Source: an uncultured Christensenellaceae bacterium
GTDB lineage: Bacteria; Bacillota; Clostridia; Christensenellales; Pumilibacteraceae
Length of the DNA stretch: 64,000 bases
NCBI GenBank assembly: GCA_910587455.1
Contig: CAJULK010000001.1
Location: 141,603 to 205,602 of the forward strand
Direction: 5' to 3'
The notes beneath the pieces are model-generated. The model had not been told where the DNA came from. It worked only from the letters and a program-made list of their open reading frames with translations, and did not search any database. Position numbers and translations under genes: made by a program. Below are positions 17,574 to 25,817 of this stretch, piece by piece. How positions within the stretch are numbered: the first letter of the stretch is position 1; every line of letters begins with the position of its first letter.

Positions 17574-17989
17574 TTTGCGCCTCCGCTTTTTTTCTTATGT
17601 TGCGCCAAATACCCGGTGAGTTCGAGATAGTTCTTTTCCGATACCCGTCTGAACACCAACACGCTGTCAACTATTATCCATATAAGCGAAGCTATCGCGA
17701 GTATAAAACCGAGTATCGGCACGAAAGAAAGCACGCCTGTGAGCACCGACATTATTATCCTTCCTATCGCAATGCCTTTGTCGCCTACGTAAAACCTGCC
17801 CGCGCCGACGCCGCCGAGAAGAAGCGCCAAAGCGAGCGCGACCCCCTTGCTCTTTAACGGCATAGCCATGATAACGTCCATGCAGCCGTCCTCCGCTTCG
17901 CGCATGCTTTCGCGCAGCGACTGAAGGTGAGTCGGCGTCACTTTGCCGCGTATTCTTTCCACTGCTACCGTTATCTGATTGTTTGTCAT
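17570..17989 (-). CDS. TM2-domain protein
   Basis: 139 residues. The C-terminal part holds a TM2 domain: hydrophobic segment, then GGVGAGRFYVGDKG, then a second hydrophobic segment after LSFVPILGF. The N-terminal 45 residues are soluble and include a Met/Cys-containing stretch. It is a paralogue of the next gene upstream with the same order of parts, so the pair arose by tandem duplication. TM2 proteins are membrane proteins of mostly unknown role. It overlaps the following gene by 4 nt. Confidence 0.85.
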   Translation of the reverse strand: MTNNQITVAVERIRGKVTPTHLQSLRESMREAEDGCMDVIMAMPLKSKGVALALALLLGGVGAGRFYVGDKGIAIGRIIMSVLTGVLSFVPILGFILAIASLIWIIVDSVLVFRRVSEKNYLELTGYLAQHKKKSGGAK

Positions 17990-18019
17990 ATGTATATCCC
18001 CCGTTTGAAATCCGTAAAA

Positions 18020-18457
18020 CTATCCCCCGACGACGGCGCTCGGGCTTCGGCGCATTTTTTTCTTGTTCACAGCCAAAAATCCCATAACCGTTTCGAAGTT
18101 ATCCACTCTGACCCGCCTGTATGTCAAAATACATTCGGCGATATACCAAATGAACGACGCTATCGACGCTATTATCCCCAAAACGGGAATCAGCGACAGA
18201 GCCGCCGCGATAACGGAAACCGCGACTCGGCAACCGCCTATCAGATAATCGCCGACATAAAATCTGCCCGCGCCGAAGCCTCCCAAAAATATCGACAAAA
18301 GCAACATCGCACTCTTCTTTTTCATATGCAAAGCGATAAACTCGCATAAGCAATCGTCGCCGACCGAGCCTAACGCTTCGTATATCGGCGCTATATGCTC
18401 GGGCGCTACGAAATCCCTTACATTATCCATTGCGACCGAAGCTGCACTATCCGTCAT
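18020..18457 (-). CDS. TM2-domain protein, first gene of operon
   Basis: 145 residues with the TM2 signature GGFGAGRFYVGDYL between two hydrophobic segments, and an N-terminal soluble part (VAPEHIAPIYEAL) that parallels that of its neighbour. GGTGG lies before the ATG. A perfect consensus promoter 55-80 nt upstream is covered by three palindromic operators, so expression should be strong but tightly repressed by the divergent XRE protein. Role unknown. Confidence 0.85.
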   Translation of the reverse strand: MTDSAASVAMDNVRDFVAPEHIAPIYEALGSVGDDCLCEFIALHMKKKSAMLLLSIFLGGFGAGRFYVGDYLIGGCRVAVSVIAAALSLIPVLGIIASIASFIWYIAECILTYRRVRVDNFETVMGFLAVNKKKMRRSPSAVVGG

Positions 18458-18492
18458 GTCATGCCACCGTAATATACCTTTTTGCGTATAAT

Positions 18493-18555
18493 TACCTAAT
18501 TAGGTATATATATTATAAAGTATCTGATTAGGTATGTCAAGTATCTAATCGGATA
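18493..18555. promoter_or_regulatory. Three palindromic operators between the TM2 operon and xre
   Basis: TACCTAATTAGGTA (18493-18506, perfect palindrome), TATCTGATTAGGTA (18521-18534) and TATCTAATCGGATA (18542-18555). Consensus TAYCTRATYRGRTA. Relative to the TM2 promoter they lie over the start site, exactly inside the -35/-10 spacer, and just upstream of -35. The third also lies in front of the xre -10, so autoregulation is likely. Centre spacings are 28 and 21 bp. Confidence 0.85.
18512..18540 (-). promoter_or_regulatory. Promoter of the TM2 operon
   Basis: Minus-strand TTGACA (18535-18540), 17-nt spacer made almost wholly of the middle operator, TATAAT (18512-18517). Confidence 0.88.
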
Positions 18556-18559
18556 TTTA

Positions 18560-18568
18560 TGATAAAAT
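18560..18568 (+). promoter_or_regulatory. Extended -10 promoter of xre
   Basis: TGATAAAAT (18560-18568) has the TGn extension before a TATAAT-like hexamer. There is no good -35; the third operator covers that region. Confidence 0.5.
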
Positions 18569-18610
18569 TAAACAAATCCGACGGACGCGGCGGAAGGACG
18601 GGAGGGGTGC

Positions 18611-18967
18611 ATGTTTACCGAAACGTTCAACGAATTGCTCGAAGAGCACGGGCTTAACCGCAAACAGTTTGCGGACAAGAGCGGAATACCGTACACGACT
18701 GTGATCGGGTGGACGACGCTCGGGCGGTTGCCCGACTATACAGCGATGTGCAGGATAGCCGACTTTTTCGGATGCTCGCTCGATTACGTAGCGGGCAGGC
18801 ACGGCGAGTACGATGACGGGAAAAACGCCGTAAACGTGTCCGCCGCCGAACGGAAGCTCATAAGCAAGTACCGAAAACTGCGAACCGACGACAAAGAGCT
18901 CGTGATCAAACTGATAAACGCAATAGAACGAGACGCTGACGAAACGGATAAACAACTTGACGGCTAA
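18611..18967 (+). CDS. XRE-family repressor
   Basis: 118 residues. Residues 1-65 are a Cro/CI-type helix-turn-helix: FNELLEEHGLNRKQFADKSGI, recognition helix PYTTVIGWTTLGRLPD, then MCRIADFFGCSLDYVAG. The C-terminal half is helical and charged (ERKLISKYRKLRTDDKELV), likely for dimerisation. GGGAGGGG precedes the ATG. The divergent position and the three operators between it and the TM2 operon make it the probable repressor of that operon and of itself. The inducing signal is unknown, as there is no protease or ligand domain. Confidence 0.9.
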   Translation: MFTETFNELLEEHGLNRKQFADKSGIPYTTVIGWTTLGRLPDYTAMCRIADFFGCSLDYVAGRHGEYDDGKNAVNVSAAERKLISKYRKLRTDDKELVIKLINAIERDADETDKQLDG

Positions 18968-18981
18968 TAAAATAAATGACG

Positions 18982-19007
18982 AAAACGGCTTCACAAAAAG
19001 CCGTTTT
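18982..19007 (+). terminator. Intrinsic terminator of xre
   Basis: AAAACGGCTT (18982-18991) and AAGCCGTTTT (18998-19007) with loop CACAAA, followed by more T to 19010. Confidence 0.85.
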
Positions 19008-19050
19008 TTTGCATATACTAAATGCGAAAAAAAAACGAGGTATTATTCAC

Positions 19051-20028
19051 ATGTGCACTGCCGCGACGTATTCCGCAAACAATTTCTATTTCGGGCGCAC
19101 GCTCGACAACGACTGCTCGTACAACGAAGAAGTCGTGATAACGCCGCGACGTTACGCTTTCGACATGAAGTTCGGCAGACCGCTGAATACGCATTTCGCG
19201 ATCGTCGGCATGGCTCACGTGGAGAGCGGCCGTCCGCTGTACTATGACGCCGTCAACGAACACGGACTTTGCATGGCGGGGCTGAATTTCGTGGGCAATG
19301 CCGTATACTCGGACCGCTGCAAAGACGGCATGGACAATATAGCGCAATGCGATCTTATGCCGCGCATACTCGGGACGTGCGCGACTGCCGAACAGGCGAA
19401 AAAACTGTTGGCGCGCGCAAACGTCACGAATACGCCGTTCAACGACAAACTGCACGTCGCCGAGCTGCATTGGATAATCGCCGACAGCCGCGAAGCGTTT
19501 ACCGTCGAATCGACTGCAAGCGGGCTGCACGTTTACGACAATCCCGTCGGAATACTCACAAACAATCCTACATTCCCCGAACAGATGTTTGCGCTCAACA
19601 ATTATATGAGCCTGTCGCCCAAACAACCGCACAACGAGTTTTGCTCAGACTTACCGCTTCGCACATACAGCAACGGCATGGGCGCGCTCGGGCTCCCCGG
19701 CGACCTTTCGTCGCAGTCGCGGTTTGTCCGCGCCGCATTTACCAAGACCAATGCGGCACTGTGCGACTGCGAGGAAAAAAACGTCACTCAGTTTTTCCAC
19801 ATACTCGGCAGCGTGTCGCAAACTCGCGGGTGCTGTATCATGGATAACGGCGGCGAGGAAATAACGCTGTACACGTCATGCTGCAACGCCGACAAAGGCA
19901 TCTACTATTATACGAGCTATTACAACAGCGGCATAACCGCCGTGGATATGCACCGCGTCGATCTCGACGGCTGCGCTATCGTGCGCTACAAACTCGTCAA
20001 GTATCCGAGTATAAAATATCAGAACTAA
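19051..20028 (+). CDS. bsh: Bile salt hydrolase / choloylglycine hydrolase
   Basis: An Ntn hydrolase cleaving the amide bond of glycine- or taurine-conjugated bile acids. The start is at MCTAATY, so removal of Met exposes Cys2 as nucleophile; GAGG lies 10 nt before this ATG, and the in-frame codons upstream are not needed. Active-site residues of the family are present: Arg16 and Asp19 (GRTLD), Asn79 (AGLNF), Asn172 in TNNPTF, and Arg224 in SQSRFVRAAF after GLPGDLSS, the latter being typical of bile salt hydrolases and not of penicillin V acylases. 325 residues, no signal peptide: cytoplasmic. TATACT at 19014-19019 may be its -10. A gut habitat follows from this call. Confidence 0.92.
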   Translation: MCTAATYSANNFYFGRTLDNDCSYNEEVVITPRRYAFDMKFGRPLNTHFAIVGMAHVESGRPLYYDAVNEHGLCMAGLNFVGNAVYSDRCKDGMDNIAQCDLMPRILGTCATAEQAKKLLARANVTNTPFNDKLHVAELHWIIADSREAFTVESTASGLHVYDNPVGILTNNPTFPEQMFALNNYMSLSPKQPHNEFCSDLPLRTYSNGMGALGLPGDLSSQSRFVRAAFTKTNAALCDCEEKNVTQFFHILGSVSQTRGCCIMDNGGEEITLYTSCCNADKGIYYYTSYYNSGITAVDMHRVDLDGCAIVRYKLVKYPSIKYQN

Positions 20029-20076
20029 AGCCGTTTCAGTCCCGAGCGGTATCGTGAGAATCCCAAGCCCGTGTTC

Positions 20077-20090
20077 GCGGCGTTTGCCGC
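20077..20090 (+). terminator. Short hairpin after bsh
   Basis: GCGGC, loop GTTT, GCCGC, then TTT. Only five base pairs and a short T run, so a weak terminator at best, between two converging genes. Confidence 0.3.
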
Positions 20091-20096
20091 TTTAGA

Positions 20097-21668
20097 TCAT
20101 TCCGTCGCGTCGTCGTTGAACTCTATCGTGCGCACGGCATGCTCGAATATCTGCGCCCAGAACCATCTGTCCTTGCCCAGGCAATTCCACGACCCGATAC
20201 CGTATTTTCCGCCCAGCGAGAAAAAGAACATCGAGTTGTATATGTTTTGGTCGATAGCCTGCGTAATAAACTCCACACTCACCAAATTGCGCGGCGACGA
20301 GATCTGTTTTGCTTCGCCGAACATAGCCGCCGGGAACGTGTTCTTCAACGACCCTATCATCTGCTTGCCGAAAGCAAATACATCGTCTTCGCGCAAACTT
20401 CCGCCGAAAGTGAAATTCAGGTTGACTGTCGAGTCGGGCGTTGTGTAAATATACCTCGGCGCGTTTGTGGGATACTTTATACGCCTCATCTCTTCCGGCA
20501 TGACCGTAAAACTCTCGGGAATGATCGCAGTTATAGCGCCGCCTGCCAGGCCCGCCCGCACAAATGCTATTTCGGGAAGCGTAGCGCCCTCGGGCATATC
20601 GGCGCGAATGGATTTGTAATTCAGTCCGCGTATACCGTCGATAAGCGAACTGCCGTTTACGGCAAACGTAGTGCCGCAATATGTGCAGTACGCCGTCTTG
20701 CCGCCCTCGTCGATACGAACGGGCGCGCCGCACTGCGTGCAGGCGAGCCGTTCCATATCTTTGCTTTTGTGAATGACGATACCGCGCTCTCGCTCCGCCT
20801 GTCTGTGTCCGCACGACAGGCATACGCCGTCCGCGCCGATCGCACCGCCGCACTCCGAACAAACGTCGCGCCCGAGCCGTCCGCCGCCCGATACGCGTAT
20901 ATCCAATTCCGCGCCCGACAGCACTTGCACGCCGTCGCTGTGCGCGCGCATTTTGCCGCCCGGCGCAGAGCCGTCGTACCTGAATACGCGTTTCCCGTCT
21001 ATGTATATCTCGCCCGTCTTAATGCGCAGCCTATCCGCTATAACCGACATCTGTTCCGCAACGACGTCCGCCAACCTGTCGCGGGCGGCGGCGACGTCCT
21101 TGCCGCGCAAGTACGCAGTGTAAACGCCGTCGTGACATATTTCGCGCCCCTTGCCGTCCACAAAACGCAGATTTACGACGAGCGCGGATTTACTGTCCGC
21201 CACGCTTTTATCGGCGCGCACAGCCTCGACCGTAAACGACAGATAATTATCCTTTATAGGCGCCATGAGCAAATTGACGGTTTTGACAAACACTTCCCTG
21301 TCCGTCTCGTCAATGAGTTCGTACGATTTTCTATACGCCTTTTTAAGACGCTTATGCGCGTCGGTGTCGCCTATCTGTTCGAGAACGGCGTAACCGAGAA
21401 ATTCTTTGCGCGCGCTTTTGAACTGACCGTTCTTTACATTGTGCACGCGAATGCCAACTACCGCCGCGGTCGGATCGAGATTGTTCACCGCCGCGTCGAG
21501 ATATTTGACGTCCTGCTTTTTCAGATTGCCTTCGAGCACACGACGCGCGACGTAGTGCGCGCAAGCCTCGTCGTCGCCGTTGAGCATGAGCGTATACAGC
21601 CGCTCGTCGGATGCGTGTTCGTAACCTTCGGTTGCGGAATTTTGTTCGTCATCACGTTCTTCAAGCAT
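20097..21668 (-). CDS. Zinc-ribbon protein of unknown function
   Basis: 523 residues, no signal peptide. The first 260 residues are helical, then mixed. Two Cys4 ribbons follow: C270/C273/C283/C286 (CSECGG..CLSCG) and C310/C313/C328/C331 (CTQCGA..CTYCG). The last 180 residues form an alpha/beta domain with IAFVRAGLAGGAI, SWNCLGKDRWFW and SVEFITQAI. I cannot assign a family. TTGACT/17/TATAAT lies upstream; the gene stands alone. Zinc-ribbon proteins are unusually frequent in this window (also at 6.3 and 23.8 kb). Confidence 0.75.
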   Translation of the reverse strand: MLEERDDEQNSATEGYEHASDERLYTLMLNGDDEACAHYVARRVLEGNLKKQDVKYLDAAVNNLDPTAAVVGIRVHNVKNGQFKSARKEFLGYAVLEQIGDTDAHKRLKKAYRKSYELIDETDREVFVKTVNLLMAPIKDNYLSFTVEAVRADKSVADSKSALVVNLRFVDGKGREICHDGVYTAYLRGKDVAAARDRLADVVAEQMSVIADRLRIKTGEIYIDGKRVFRYDGSAPGGKMRAHSDGVQVLSGAELDIRVSGGGRLGRDVCSECGGAIGADGVCLSCGHRQAERERGIVIHKSKDMERLACTQCGAPVRIDEGGKTAYCTYCGTTFAVNGSSLIDGIRGLNYKSIRADMPEGATLPEIAFVRAGLAGGAITAIIPESFTVMPEEMRRIKYPTNAPRYIYTTPDSTVNLNFTFGGSLREDDVFAFGKQMIGSLKNTFPAAMFGEAKQISSPRNLVSVEFITQAIDQNIYNSMFFFSLGGKYGIGSWNCLGKDRWFWAQIFEHAVRTIEFNDDATE

Positions 21669-21706
21669 AAAAAATACCGTCCGTAAAACAATTGTCTTAT
21701 GACGGT

Positions 21707-21735
21707 ATTATACCACCGCGCGAACGCACAGTCAA
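21707..21735 (-). promoter_or_regulatory. Promoter of the zinc-ribbon gene
   Basis: Minus-strand TTGACT (21730-21735), 17-nt spacer ending TGG, TATAAT (21707-21712). Confidence 0.8.
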
Positions 21736-21759
21736 CTTCCGAATATATGCGTTCGCCGT

Positions 21760-22692
21760 TTACTCGGCGACGGCGCTCCGTTTGACCCTGTTTTTATGTT
21801 TGCGTCGTACCGCGTTTATAAGTACGAACACACCCGCAAGCAATGCGATCGAAACGCCCGCGACAAGATACATGGCCCACTCGGGTACGGCATTGCCGAA
21901 CGCGAACAGTTTTACGTCGAGACTTTCGAGAATACCGTCTACCGCGCCGTCGGGCAGCCCCGCGTTCGTAAACGCTTCGCCGTATCCGCCCATAAAGTGC
22001 ACACGCAACAACCCGGTAAAATACGTACCCGGCAGGCACATAACGAAATTGGTTATACCGCTCGCAAACTGCGAAATCGGATAGTACGCCCCGCTTATAA
22101 ATCCGTACACGGTAGACATGATCGTAGACGTTGCCATGACCGCGCCGCGGCTTTTTATAAAGCTCGCTATTATCGACGACAGCGCCGTTCCGAACAATAC
22201 GGTGAGCACCACGTCTGCAACGGCAAGAAAACAGTCGCCCGCCGACATCTGCCAGCCCATGATACCGATGTACGTAAAACCGACGGCGAGAGTTATAAAC
22301 GCTATGGCGAGAGTAACGATAGCCGTCGCGAAAAAATATCCGAGCACAAGCACGCCGCGCTTCACCGGCGCCACGTCTATATCTGCGCGCACGCCCGTTA
22401 TCTTGTCGTCAACCATAGTCATATTCACTACGAACGCTACCGTTACGCAACACGTCGCGAGTATGGACGAAACCTCGTACGAAGCCACATAACCGTCGAT
22501 CAGTTTTTTGTCGAGCGGAAAATCTCCCATGTTCTGCACGAACGACGATTCGAGTACGCCGTGCAAAAACAGTATGTACAGCAGCAGGATAACGAGCGGT
22601 GCCATGAGCGCCGAAAGAACGGCGCCCTTGTCCTTGAAAAACACCTTTATATTGCGCGCCGTAAACGCGGCGGTCGTTCTCGCATTGCTCAT
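21760..22692 (-). CDS. ABC-2 type exporter permease
   Basis: 310 residues with six hydrophobic segments of the ABC-2 family: a cytoplasmic N-terminus with ARNIKVFFKDKGAVLSAL, a large external loop, and a late motif SGAYYPISQFASG. It works with the ATPase just upstream to move a lipid, drug or peptide outward. A GTG five codons upstream (22707) overlaps the ATPase stop, but ATG at 22692 is preceded by GGAGGGG at the right distance and is chosen here. Confidence 0.88.
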   Translation of the reverse strand: MSNARTTAAFTARNIKVFFKDKGAVLSALMAPLVILLLYILFLHGVLESSFVQNMGDFPLDKKLIDGYVASYEVSSILATCCVTVAFVVNMTMVDDKITGVRADIDVAPVKRGVLVLGYFFATAIVTLAIAFITLAVGFTYIGIMGWQMSAGDCFLAVADVVLTVLFGTALSSIIASFIKSRGAVMATSTIMSTVYGFISGAYYPISQFASGITNFVMCLPGTYFTGLLRVHFMGGYGEAFTNAGLPDGAVDGILESLDVKLFAFGNAVPEWAMYLVAGVSIALLAGVFVLINAVRRKHKNRVKRSAVAE

Positions 22693-22703
22693 GATCCCCT
22701 CCG

Positions 22704-23609
22704 TCACTCGCCGAGTCGTTTGCCTGTAGCCGCAAGGAATACGTCGTCCATTTTGCCCTTGCTTATTTCGTAATCCGCAAAAAGTTCGGGATGCGACGTT
22801 ATAAACGCGGTCGCTTCCGACGTGTCCGCCACTTCCATCCTATATCCGCCGGCAATTTTTTCTACGGGCTTGCCGAGCACGGACAGCACCGACTCGTCGA
22901 TGTTGTAAAACGATATAAAATCGCCCGTGTACTTGTTTTTAAGTTCGACGGGCGTGCCCGAAGCAACAATCTTGCCTGCGTCGAGAATGACTACGTGATC
23001 GGCGTCCGCGGCTTCTTCCATATAGTGCGTAGTCAAAAACACGGTCATATCGCCGTTTGTGCGCAGCTCGTCGATTACCTTCCAAACGGTGTTGCGCGTC
23101 TGCGGATCAAGCCCAGTAGTCGGCTCGTCGAGTATAAGTATCTTAGGCGCGTGAACGAGCGCGCGCGCAATATCGCAGCGTCTGCGCTGTCCGCCGGACA
23201 GTTTGCCTACGGCGCGCTTTTCAAGCTCTTTGAGCCCGAGCATTCGGTCGAGTTCTTCGTATCGCTTTTCGAACGAAGTGCCGTATATGCCGTAAAGCGC
23301 CGCACGGCTTCGGAGATTATCCTTGACGCCGAGCACTTTGTCGAGCCCCGAATTTTGAAACACTACTCCTATATCGCGCTTGATTTCGTCAAGCGATATG
23401 TCTATGTTCTTGCCGTTCACTTCGACTTCCCCGCCGTCACGATCCAGCCTGCCGCAAATAATGGATATGGTAGTGGACTTGCCTGCGCCGTTCACGCCCA
23501 AAAAAGCGAAAAGCTCGCCGCGTTCGACCGAAAACGAGATGTCGTCCACGGCTGTCAAATCGCCGAAACGTTTGACGAGGTTTTTTATTTGAATAATACT
23601 GTCCGCCAT
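22704..23609 (-). CDS. ABC transporter ATP-binding protein (DrrA/CcmA-like)
   Basis: 301 residues. Walker A GVNGAGKST, Q-loop VVFQNSG, signature LSGGQRRR, Walker B ILILDEPTTGLDP and H-loop TTHYMEEA. The C-terminal 90 residues form the extra domain usual in ATPases of ABC-2 exporters for antibiotics, lipids or Na+. ATG at 23609 (MADSIIQI) is preceded by GAGG; the frame is open further but without support. First gene of a two-gene operon with the permease. Confidence 0.93.
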   Translation of the reverse strand: MADSIIQIKNLVKRFGDLTAVDDISFSVERGELFAFLGVNGAGKSTTISIICGRLDRDGGEVEVNGKNIDISLDEIKRDIGVVFQNSGLDKVLGVKDNLRSRAALYGIYGTSFEKRYEELDRMLGLKELEKRAVGKLSGGQRRRCDIARALVHAPKILILDEPTTGLDPQTRNTVWKVIDELRTNGDMTVFLTTHYMEEAADADHVVILDAGKIVASGTPVELKNKYTGDFISFYNIDESVLSVLGKPVEKIAGGYRMEVADTSEATAFITSHPELFADYEISKGKMDDVFLAATGKRLGE

Positions 23610-23660
23610 GTCCTCACCGCCGAACGGTGACGCGCACCGTCGGTAACATATTATGTAATT

Positions 23661-23689
23661 ATTATACACATACGCCGAGAAGAAATCAA
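23661..23689 (-). promoter_or_regulatory. Promoter of the ABC exporter operon
   Basis: Minus-strand TTGATT (23684-23689), 17-nt spacer, TATAAT (23661-23666). Confidence 0.78.
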
Positions 23690-23760
23690 GGCGGCGATCA
23701 TTAGAATTCGATTAAAATACGGCGCGGCAAAAGTCTGACGTTTTTGCAAAGCGCAAGAAA

Positions 23761-23786
23761 AAGCACCTCGATATTTCGTGGTGCTT
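23761..23786 (-). terminator. Terminator of the 56-residue zinc-ribbon gene
   Basis: AAGCACC (23761-23767) pairs with GGTGCTT (23780-23786); the minus-strand stem is followed by TTTTTC. It begins 32 nt past the stop at 23818. Confidence 0.75.
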
Positions 23787-23817
23787 GCTTTGCCGTAAGA
23801 TAATCCGTTTTGGGATA

Positions 23818-23988
23818 TTATGCGCGGTTGTTGCGTGCTGCGGCGCGTTTAGCCTTATTAGCCTTTCTGCATTCGGGGCAGCGGGTAGGCTCATGCTCGA
23901 AACCCTTTTCAGCATAGAATTCCTGCTCGCCTGCGGTGAACGTGAATTCCTTACCGCAATCTCTGCATGTAAGAACTTTGTCTGTCAT
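23818..23988 (-). CDS. Small zinc-ribbon protein, 56 residues
   Basis: A short gene that a length cut-off would miss. The protein begins MTDKVLTCRDCGKEF, continues FTAGEQEFYAEKGF and ends with CPECRK and a basic Ala/Asn/Arg tail. Two CxxC pairs (C8/C11 and C37/C40) form one zinc ribbon. I recall very similar small proteins in many Firmicutes and Chloroflexi, annotated only as zinc-ribbon proteins. AGGAG lies upstream of the ATG. It has its own consensus promoter, a leader of about 94 nt and its own terminator, so it is probably well expressed. Confidence 0.85.
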   Translation of the reverse strand: MTDKVLTCRDCGKEFTFTAGEQEFYAEKGFEHEPTRCPECRKANKAKRAAARNNRA

Positions 23989-24088
23989 AACGGGACTCTC
24001 CTTTTAAGATTCAAATTTAGAAATGACAGTCAAAAGAAACGTTCGCAGAAAGTCGCTTTATTTCCGGAATTTATAAACTTGTAATTTT

Positions 24089-24117
24089 ATTATATCACGA
24101 AATTCACGCGATGTCAA
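24089..24117 (-). promoter_or_regulatory. Promoter of the 56-residue zinc-ribbon gene
   Basis: Minus-strand TTGACA (24112-24117), 17-nt spacer, TATAAT (24089-24094). The leader of about 94 nt is AT-rich and I see no known riboswitch in it. Confidence 0.85.
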
Positions 24118-24171
24118 CAAAATTTTTATACGTTTTGTTATGCTAAAAAGCGGTGCGGAAAATGTTGTGTT

Positions 24172-25716
24172 TTAACGTCTTACGGCGGCTTGGCGTATAT
24201 AGCTCAATCCGACGGCTTTGTTCATATCCGTGCCTTCGCCGTTTATATAACAAACGCCGAGGTTGTACATTGCGTCCGTATTCTTCTTTTTTACCGCTTC
24301 CTTAAACCAGAACGCCGCTTGATCGAAGTCTCGTTCTATATCGTCGCCCGAATAGTATATCTCGCCGAGCGCGTTCTGCGACTGCGCGTCGCCGCGAAGC
24401 CCGAGTACGATAAGCTCGTCGAAAAACTGCCAAAACTCCGCGCTCGCACGGCGCGATCTGTATTCTGCGAGCGCCCATTCGTTATCCGCAAGATATTTCG
24501 CATTCCGCGCCGCTTCGGCAGTCGATATTCCCACCGACCTGTCGTACTCCGCGCGTTTCGCGTCATTCGAAAGCACCGCGTACGCGCGCCCGACGGCGGC
24601 AAACCACTTCTTGACTTCGCCGTCCGAAACCGCTCCGCACTTTGCCGCGATATCTTTGTACGCCTTTGTTATATCGTCGCGCGACGCTACGGCAAGAACT
24701 CCGAGCGTGCCGTAAAGCGTAGGCACGGCACGTTTTATTTCCGCCTTGATTATTCGAATACACTCCTCGGCGGGTTTTTCGTAATCGCCCGTATTCGAAC
24801 CGTCGCCGCCCGACCGCATGGCGTCGGCCCGAAGTTCGGCACATTCGGCAAGCGCTTTATCAAGCCGCGCCTTCGTGTCGGCAAGCTCGGCTTCGACTGC
24901 GCGCAAGCTGTCGTAAAGCTGCTTTTCACGCGCTTTCCCCGCGCTCTCCGCCTGCGCTTTTTCGCGTTCTGCGGTTTCGCAGCGCGCGCTCTCCATATCC
25001 AAAAGCTCGCGCAATGCCGCCGTCTCTCCGCTTGAACCGTGCGCGTCGGCAAGGTTTTTCACGCGCTCTTCCAATTCTTTTGCGCGGATCTTTTCCTGAG
25101 CGAGTTCGCGGTCGCGGTTGAAAAGTTCGTTTTCGAGATCGCGTCTGTCGCGCTCGACGGAAACAAGTTCGCTCCGTGCCTTGCGCTTTTCTTTTACAAG
25201 CTCGTCGGCCGCCGTGTTCAATCTGTCTATTTCCGCCTTTGCCGCCGCGCGCGCCTCCGCCGCACCGCGCGCCCGTCCGCTCGCGAACGCCGAATTCTGT
25301 GCGGCTTTGAGATTCGCCGCGACCTGCGCGCGTATAACTGCCTGTATCTGCGCGCCGAGCTGAGCCGGCACCGTTATGTGCCACGCCTGTCCGCTCGACT
25401 GCTGTCTGTTATATGCAGTACCGCCGCCCGCAGCGGTGTTCGCTCTGTACCGCGCCTGCGCTTTATCCACATTGTCGGGGCGCTGTCTGCCGCTTTGCGC
25501 TGCCGATTCGCGAAGTCGGTTGTCGTACACTTTTCGCGCTTGATCGTCGCCGAGTACGGTGTACGCTTCGTTAACGTCCGCAAACTTTTCCGCCGCCGCA
25601 CCGTCGTCGGGATTGACGTCGGGGTGATATTTTTTGGCGAGCGTGCGGTAAGCGCGCTTTATATCGTCGGCAGTCGCATTCGCTTCCACACCCAAAATTT
25701 TATAGTAATTTTTCAT
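24172..25716 (-). CDS. J-domain / coiled-coil / Sel1-repeat protein, second copy
   Basis: 514 residues in four parts: an N-terminal J domain (1-66) with an intact HPD at 31-33, which would stimulate a DnaK ATPase; a long charged coiled coil (about 130-320); a second J-like domain (about 335-400, LYGTLGVL to SNDAKRAEYD) in which HPD is lost; and two Sel1-type helical repeats (QNALGEIYYSG, AMYNLGVCYINGEG) up to the end. No Gly/Phe or zinc domain, so not DnaJ itself. A close paralogue lies directly upstream. Probably an adaptor linking DnaK to an unknown partner. Confidence 0.85.
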   Translation of the reverse strand: MKNYYKILGVEANATADDIKRAYRTLAKKYHPDVNPDDGAAAEKFADVNEAYTVLGDDQARKVYDNRLRESAAQSGRQRPDNVDKAQARYRANTAAGGGTAYNRQQSSGQAWHITVPAQLGAQIQAVIRAQVAANLKAAQNSAFASGRARGAAEARAAAKAEIDRLNTAADELVKEKRKARSELVSVERDRRDLENELFNRDRELAQEKIRAKELEERVKNLADAHGSSGETAALRELLDMESARCETAEREKAQAESAGKAREKQLYDSLRAVEAELADTKARLDKALAECAELRADAMRSGGDGSNTGDYEKPAEECIRIIKAEIKRAVPTLYGTLGVLAVASRDDITKAYKDIAAKCGAVSDGEVKKWFAAVGRAYAVLSNDAKRAEYDRSVGISTAEAARNAKYLADNEWALAEYRSRRASAEFWQFFDELIVLGLRGDAQSQNALGEIYYSGDDIERDFDQAAFWFKEAVKKKNTDAMYNLGVCYINGEGTDMNKAVGLSYIRQAAVRR

Positions 25717-25817
25717 AGCCGCCAGCGGTATATTCCCCTCGTTTATTACAGACAGAGTATTTTTTATATGCCCGGTTTTATTTTAGTCGAAAACGCAAAA
25801 GCCCATGTAACGCCGCG

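Noticed and set aside
20139..21686. 515-codon plus-strand frame opposite the zinc-ribbon gene
   Set aside because: Antisense; the other strand has two Cys4 ribbons, a promoter and a start, while this one has no domain.
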